This document shows, piece by piece, positions 20,932-23,434 of a DNA stretch of 23,434 nt. The DNA is taken from positions 1 through 23,434 of the forward strand of contig CAKUEU010000028.1 of assembly GCA_934646865.1 (NCBI GenBank). Direction: 5' to 3'. Positions within the stretch are counted from its first letter, which is position 1; each line of letters starts with the position of its first letter. The notes beneath the pieces are model-generated. The model ran no database searches. It was not told the origin of the DNA and saw only the letters and a program-made list of their open reading frames with translations. Position numbers and translations under genes: made by a program. The DNA comes from an uncultured Collinsella sp. (GTDB lineage Bacteria; Actinomycetota; Coriobacteriia; Coriobacteriales; Coriobacteriaceae).

Positions 20932-22835
20932 TAGCAGCCCTCCTCTCGCGCAACCGTCTTGGATTTAGCAATGTCCGCGACGTTAGAAGGACCGCCCGAG
21001 CGACCGATTAGCAGGTCCACCAACTCGTCTGCCAGCGACTCAACCGTATAGAGGCCGTCAAAGCGCAGCGGCACGCCTGTCTTCGCAAGCGCCAGCGCCA
21101 TGCGCTGGGCAGCGGGAACACCCAAGCCGATTGATTTAAGCTCATCCGCATGCGCAAAAACCTGAGCGGGCGTGCCCTCGGCAAACACCGCACCTTCGTT
21201 CATTACGACGATACGGTCGCAGCAATTGGCCAGGTCATCCATGCTGTGTGAAACCATGACAACGGTCAGGCCATCGCGGTGAAGTCGATCGATAAGCTCA
21301 AGGAAATCCCTGCGCGCAGCCGGATCGAGCCCCGCCATGGGTTCATCGAGCACCAGGACTTCGGGCTCCATGGCGAGCACACCGGCGAATGCCACACGCC
21401 GTTGCTGACCGCCCGAAAGCTCAAAGGGACTCTTGTCGCCGACCGTGGAAAGGTCGAGGCCCACGCGCGAGAGCGACGACTCGACGCGACGGTCGACTTC
21501 ATCTTGCGGCAAGCCAAGGTTGTGCGGGCCAAACGCCACGTCCTGCGTCACGGTTTCGGCAAACAGCTGACGCTCGGGATATTGAAACACCACGCCGACC
21601 TTGGCCTTAACCGCGGCGGCGTCTTTCTTGTTTGACAGATCGAGCCCCAGCGCGCGAACGAATCCCTCCTGGGGGCGAATCAAACCGTTGAGATGCTGGA
21701 CCAGCGTCGACTTACCCGAACCGGTATGACCTGCTAAGCCCAGGAACTCGCCGCGACGCACCGTCAGAGATACATCGCGCAGCGCCCACGGGCTGCTGGG
21801 GTCGTTTCCCCAGAGAGCCTGTTTATTCGATTTGCCCGCAGTGGCCGAGCGCTTGCGCCATCGACGGCGCTCGCGAGCACTCAGCGAGTAACTATGCGAG
21901 AGGTGCGAAATCTCGATGACGGGCTCCGACACGGCTGTCCCATCGGTTGCAGAGGAGGCGTTGTCGAGCACACGAGAATCGGATGCAGAAGGCCGCCCCG
22001 CGGCGTCTTCCCCACTCCGGTCGGCATATGTCTGCGCAATCTCGGCGACCATATCCGCCTCGCGCACCTGCGCATGAACGGGCACGCCCTTCGCACGAAG
22101 CGCCGTGCCCAAGCAGCACGACGCCGGCATATCCAGGTTGAGCTCCGCGAGCTCATCTGCCCGCGTCAGAATCTCCTCGGGCGTACCGAGCATGGCAACG
22201 CGCCCCGCCCGAAATACCGCGACACGATCGGCCTCGGCGGCCTCTTCCATAAAGTGCGTAATCATCACGATGGTCATGCCGCGATCGTGCAACGCGCGGC
22301 AAGCCTTCATGAGGCCCTTGCGTCCACGCGGATCGAGCATCGAAGAAGCCTCGTCCAATATGAGCACGCGCGGTTCCATGGCGAGCACACCGGCAAGCGC
22401 CACGCGCTGCTTTTGACCACCCGAAAGTGCATGGGTCTCATGGCGCTCAAAGCCCACCAGCCCCACGCCCTTCAGCGCCTCGCGTACACGCTGCGCAATT
22501 TGTGCCGATGGCACGCCAAGGTTTTCGGGACCAAACGCAACGTCATCTTCGACAAGCGTTGCCACCAGCTGGTCATCGGGATTTTGGAATACCATGCCCG
22601 CGGTCGAACGAATGTCGTAGACCAGCTCGGGGTCGGACGCATCCATGCCGTTGATGCGTACCGTGCCCGCATCGGGCTGCAACAGTGCATTCAGATGCTT
22701 GGCAAACGTTGACTTGCCCGACCCATTGCCACCGAGGATGCAGAAAAACTCCCCGTCTTCGATGTTCAGATCGACGCCGTCGAGTGCCGGTACGGCACCG
22801 TCATAGCTAAAGGAAACGCCCCGACACTCAATCAT
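20931..22835 (-). CDS. ecfA: ECF transporter ATPase, fused EcfA1-EcfA2
   Basis: A single 634-residue polypeptide with two complete ABC ATPase domains, where group II ECF systems usually use two proteins. Domain 1 has Walker A GGNGSGKST (35-43), Q loop FQNPDDQ, signature LSGGQKQR (137-144), Walker B LILDEASS (E162) and switch His 194. Domain 2 has GHTGSGKST (369-377), FQYPERQLF, LSGGQQRR (473-480), LVLDEPMAGLDP (E498) and His 530. Between them lies a polar linker of about 80 residues (265-350) with a basic patch, RERRRWRKR (321-329). Both sites look catalytically competent. Its ATG overlaps the ecfS stop (ATGA), implying coupled translation. Confidence 0.94.
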   Translation of the reverse strand: MIECRGVSFSYDGAVPALDGVDLNIEDGEFFCILGGNGSGKSTFAKHLNALLQPDAGTVRINGMDASDPELVYDIRSTAGMVFQNPDDQLVATLVEDDVAFGPENLGVPSAQIAQRVREALKGVGLVGFERHETHALSGGQKQRVALAGVLAMEPRVLILDEASSMLDPRGRKGLMKACRALHDRGMTIVMITHFMEEAAEADRVAVFRAGRVAMLGTPEEILTRADELAELNLDMPASCCLGTALRAKGVPVHAQVREADMVAEIAQTYADRSGEDAAGRPSASDSRVLDNASSATDGTAVSEPVIEISHLSHSYSLSARERRRWRKRSATAGKSNKQALWGNDPSSPWALRDVSLTVRRGEFLGLAGHTGSGKSTLVQHLNGLIRPQEGFVRALGLDLSNKKDAAAVKAKVGVVFQYPERQLFAETVTQDVAFGPHNLGLPQDEVDRRVESSLSRVGLDLSTVGDKSPFELSGGQQRRVAFAGVLAMEPEVLVLDEPMAGLDPAARRDFLELIDRLHRDGLTVVMVSHSMDDLANCCDRIVVMNEGAVFAEGTPAQVFAHADELKSIGLGVPAAQRMALALAKTGVPLRFDGLYTVESLADELVDLLIGRSGGPSNVADIAKSKTVAREEGC

Positions 22836-23422
22836 GCGCGGCCTTTGACCTGGTCCTTCTTGGGCGTGATGAGATTAGAGACCGCCTTGTACACCGCCAG
22901 CGTCAACACCGAGTTAAGGACGGTCTTGATAAGGTTGAACGGCAGCACGGCAGGAATCATGAGCGGGGCGATCACATCGACCGAGCCATACCAGAACCAA
23001 ACACCAATGGTAAGGTTTGCGACCATAGAAAGCACCGTAGCGGCAATAACGCCGAGCACCAGACCAATCACGGCACCCTTATAGGTATGCATCTTCTGGT
23101 AGACGATAGCCGCGGGCAGAATATAACCCAGCGTAGCCACCAGGTTCATAAGCGCGCCGACCCAGTCACCCGTGGTGAGCGCATGGATAACGATCGCCAT
23201 GGCGGCAACAGCAGTGCCGGCGCCAGGGCCATACGCAAAACCGCACACCATCGCCGGCACCAGCGACGGGTCATACGTCAAAAACGGCGCCGAGGGAAGG
23301 ATGGGTAGCTGCACATACATAAACAACGCGCCCAAGGCACACATCAGCGCCATGGTAACGAGCTGTTTGGTGCTCCACCTATTCGTGTTCTCAAAATGGA
23401 TATGCTGCGACTGTTCAGACAT
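22832..23422 (-). CDS. ECF transporter S component, RibU-like
   Basis: Substrate-binding membrane subunit of the transporter, 196 residues with about six hydrophobic helices. The segment LPSAPFLTYDPSLVPAMVCG (about 42-61) followed by FAYGPGAG resembles riboflavin transporter RibU (pfam12822-type), and the N-terminal MALMCALGALF has the small-residue pattern that docks on EcfT. The two FMN-type proteins in the same operon are consistent with a flavin substrate, but substrate assignment of S components by eye is unreliable. AGGTGA precedes the ATG by 5 bases. The upstream leader, where an FMN riboswitch might lie, is outside the window. Confidence 0.82.
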   Translation of the reverse strand: MSEQSQHIHFENTNRWSTKQLVTMALMCALGALFMYVQLPILPSAPFLTYDPSLVPAMVCGFAYGPGAGTAVAAMAIVIHALTTGDWVGALMNLVATLGYILPAAIVYQKMHTYKGAVIGLVLGVIAATVLSMVANLTIGVWFWYGSVDVIAPLMIPAVLPFNLIKTVLNSVLTLAVYKAVSNLITPKKDQVKGRA

Positions 23423-23434
23423 AAGATCACCTGC

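Overview
The window looks like a chromosomal segment of a high-GC Coriobacteriia genome, most likely Collinsella or a close relative. The evidence is GC-rich coding sequence with strong codon bias, a Veg-family protein beside ispE, a fused two-domain EcfA, and a MurE lacking the meso-diaminopimelate motif. The assignment is inference from gene content, not from a database match. Every protein gene lies on the minus strand; the only plus-strand gene is a tRNA-Val.

Layout from high to low coordinates, the direction of transcription. (1) 23422-19211: an ECF-type vitamin transporter operon, S component, fused A1-A2 ATPase and T component, followed by two tandem FMN-binding split-barrel proteins. 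(2) 18945-14055: arginine biosynthesis operon argC-argJ-argB-argD. It is preceded by two ARG-box-like palindromes whose centres are 21 bp apart, and it carries a possible attenuator between argC and argJ. (3) 14054-12438: a non-coding accessory region. The plus-strand tRNA-Val(UAC) is followed by seven tandem units of about 185 bp, the last truncated. Every unit starts with an exact copy of the tRNA 3' end including CCA and carries its own terminator. After the array comes an AT-rich segment bounded by 37-bp imperfect inverted repeats. (4) 12250-10370: asnB with its own terminator. (5) 10257-4726: a cell-wall and RNA-housekeeping operon, murE, a HAD phosphatase, murI, rph, rdgB and dtd. (6) 4595-3400: veg and ispE, then tRNA-Pro(CGG). 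(7) 3161-265: tatA, greA and lysS, the last encoding a lysyl-tRNA synthetase with a C-terminal Trbp111-like tRNA-binding domain.

Genes work together in three clear sets: glutamate to N-acetylornithine and on to ornithine (arg operon), peptidoglycan precursor supply (murE, murI), and vitamin uptake (ecfS/A/T). The split-barrel proteins downstream of ecfT make a flavin substrate plausible but do not prove it.

The most unusual content is the tRNA-Val repeat array. Its architecture resembles the tyrT repeat array of E. coli, where about 178-bp repeats begin with the 3' end of tRNA-Tyr, but tRNA and sequence are unrelated. Two unit types alternate and differ by compensatory changes in a small hairpin, which suggests that RNA or DNA structure, not protein, is what is conserved.
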